Made by a program: the position numbers and the translations under genes. The notes below the pieces were generated by a model. It saw only the letters and a program-made list of their open reading frames with translations, had not been told where the DNA came from and searched no databases. Positions 63,389-64,000 of a stretch of 64,000 nt of DNA are shown here, piece by piece; within the stretch, counting starts at the first letter, position 1; each line of letters starts with the position of its first letter. The DNA comes from Acidobacteriota bacterium (lineage in GTDB: Bacteria > Acidobacteriota > Blastocatellia > Pyrinomonadales > Pyrinomonadaceae): contig JADKEF010000001.1 of assembly GCA_016718135.1 (NCBI GenBank), positions 617,001-681,000 on the forward strand. The letters run 5' to 3'.

Positions 63389-64000
63389 ATGAACAAGAAG
63401 ACCATCAAAGACATCGACATCTCCGGAAAGCGGGTTTTTATCCGCGTAGATTTTAACGTCCCGATCAAGAATGGCGTGATCGGCGATGATACTCGTATCC
63501 AAGGTGCTCTCCCAACGATAAAATACGCCATCGAGCAGGGAGCAAAGGTCATCCTTGCCTCGCATCTCGGCCGCCCGATAAAGGACAAAAAGAAAGCCGA
63601 AGAGAAGGGCCTGCCGTACGATGCGGCGAAATACACCCTCGCCCCCGTCGCGGCCCGACTATCGGAGCTACTCGGCTCGACAGTGATCTTCGAGGACGGA
63701 AGCCAGAGTGCCGCCGATGCCGTTGCTGCAATGCAGAATTGCGACGTTTTGTTACTCGAAAATCTCCGCTTAAATGCGGGCGAGGAAAAGAACGATCCCG
63801 AATTCGCCAAGAGCCTCGCCGCTCTATGCGACGTTTACGTCAACGACGCCTTCGGCACCGCTCATCGTGCACACGCTTCGACCGAGGGAATCACGCATTA
63901 TGTCGATGATTGTGTCGCGGGATTGCTGATGGAGAAGGAACTTGAGTTTCTCGGCAAGGCACTGAACAACCCCGAACGCCCATTCGTCGCCATCCTCGGC
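63389..64000 (+). CDS. pgk: Phosphoglycerate kinase (3'-truncated by window end)
   Basis: First 204 residues. N-terminal substrate-binding motifs RVFIRVDFNVP, LASHLGRP and ENLRLNAGEEKND (canonical is ENLRF), plus VNDAFGTAHRAHAS. It transfers phosphate from 1,3-bisphosphoglycerate to ADP. It follows gap, as in many bacteria, with a lipoprotein gene between them. The frame is open to the last base. Confidence 0.95.
   Translation, partial: MNKKTIKDIDISGKRVFIRVDFNVPIKNGVIGDDTRIQGALPTIKYAIEQGAKVILASHLGRPIKDKKKAEEKGLPYDAAKYTLAPVAARLSELLGSTVIFEDGSQSAADAVAAMQNCDVLLLENLRLNAGEEKNDPEFAKSLAALCDVYVNDAFGTAHRAHASTEGITHYVDDCVAGLLMEKELEFLGKALNNPERPFVAILG

Overview
This 64 kb stretch looks like chromosome from a Gram-negative, LPS-type bacterium of the Acidobacteriota, most plausibly class Blastocatellia (Pyrinomonadaceae-like). 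This is an inference from gene content and style: about 50% GC; secreted proteins with FG-GAP repeats and Pro-Thr linkers; many secreted peptidases; zinc-ribbon/FHA kinases; VWFA-related proteins; and the lptC/A-lptB-rpoN-hpf-hprK-rapZ-PTS block. No rRNA, tRNA, CRISPR array, prophage or intact insertion sequence was seen. The window opens inside one gene (FG-GAP protein) and closes inside another (pgk).

Layout. 1-12.7 kb: a secreted FG-GAP/dockerin/cohesin-like protein, then a peptidase district (M1, S9, M28, S41 CTP and a frameshifted tricorn-like S41), with a 55-residue membrane protein in between. 12.7-15.6 kb: two Opp/Dpp ATPases without permeases, and a Yip1 protein. 15.6-21.3 kb: a MacAB-like efflux operon on the minus strand (adaptor, ATPase, unknown membrane protein, two FtsX-type permeases). 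21.5-29.7 kb: a plus-strand signalling block (FHA protein, Ser/Thr kinase-FHA, RDD protein, FHA-GAF-PP2C phosphatase, HD-GYP protein, GYF/B-box-like membrane protein). 29.7-30.9 kb: 1.2 kb without an intact gene, holding REP-like palindromes, a gene remnant, short tandem repeats and a concentric inverted-repeat element. 30.9-34.6 kb: an orphan gene, then ftsY, ribD and rsmA. 34.6-39.4 kb (minus): a modular di-haem peroxidase, an ECF sigma factor, an EF-hand protein and an anti-sigma-like protein. 39.5-41.8 kb (minus): a TerB-like gene and a TerC-family gene behind what looks like a yybP-ykoY manganese riboswitch with its own terminator and promoter. 41.8-47.1 kb: RNase J, an SDR, uppP and recJ. 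47.1-54.7 kb: LPS transport and the nitrogen-PTS-like cluster. 54.7-56.8 kb: arginase and ddl. 56.8-61.7 kb (minus): VWA protein, two small secreted proteins, a family-2 glycosyltransferase and a TolC-like protein. 61.9-64 kb: gap, a small lipoprotein and pgk.

How it fits together. The left side degrades protein outside the cytoplasm and could feed peptides to an importer energised by the Opp/Dpp ATPases. The centre combines protein phosphorylation, FHA phospho-reading, dephosphorylation and c-di-GMP turnover. The right side is housekeeping: envelope biogenesis (uppP, lpt genes, ddl), RNA and DNA metabolism (RNase J, recJ), sigma-54/PTS regulation and glycolysis.

Quality caution. Two otherwise convincing genes are split by apparent single-base losses in G-runs (tricorn-like, kinase). 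rpoN carries one in-frame amber codon, and RapZ lacks its Walker A lysine. Each is either real decay or a sequence error, and read-level data are needed before interpreting any of them.
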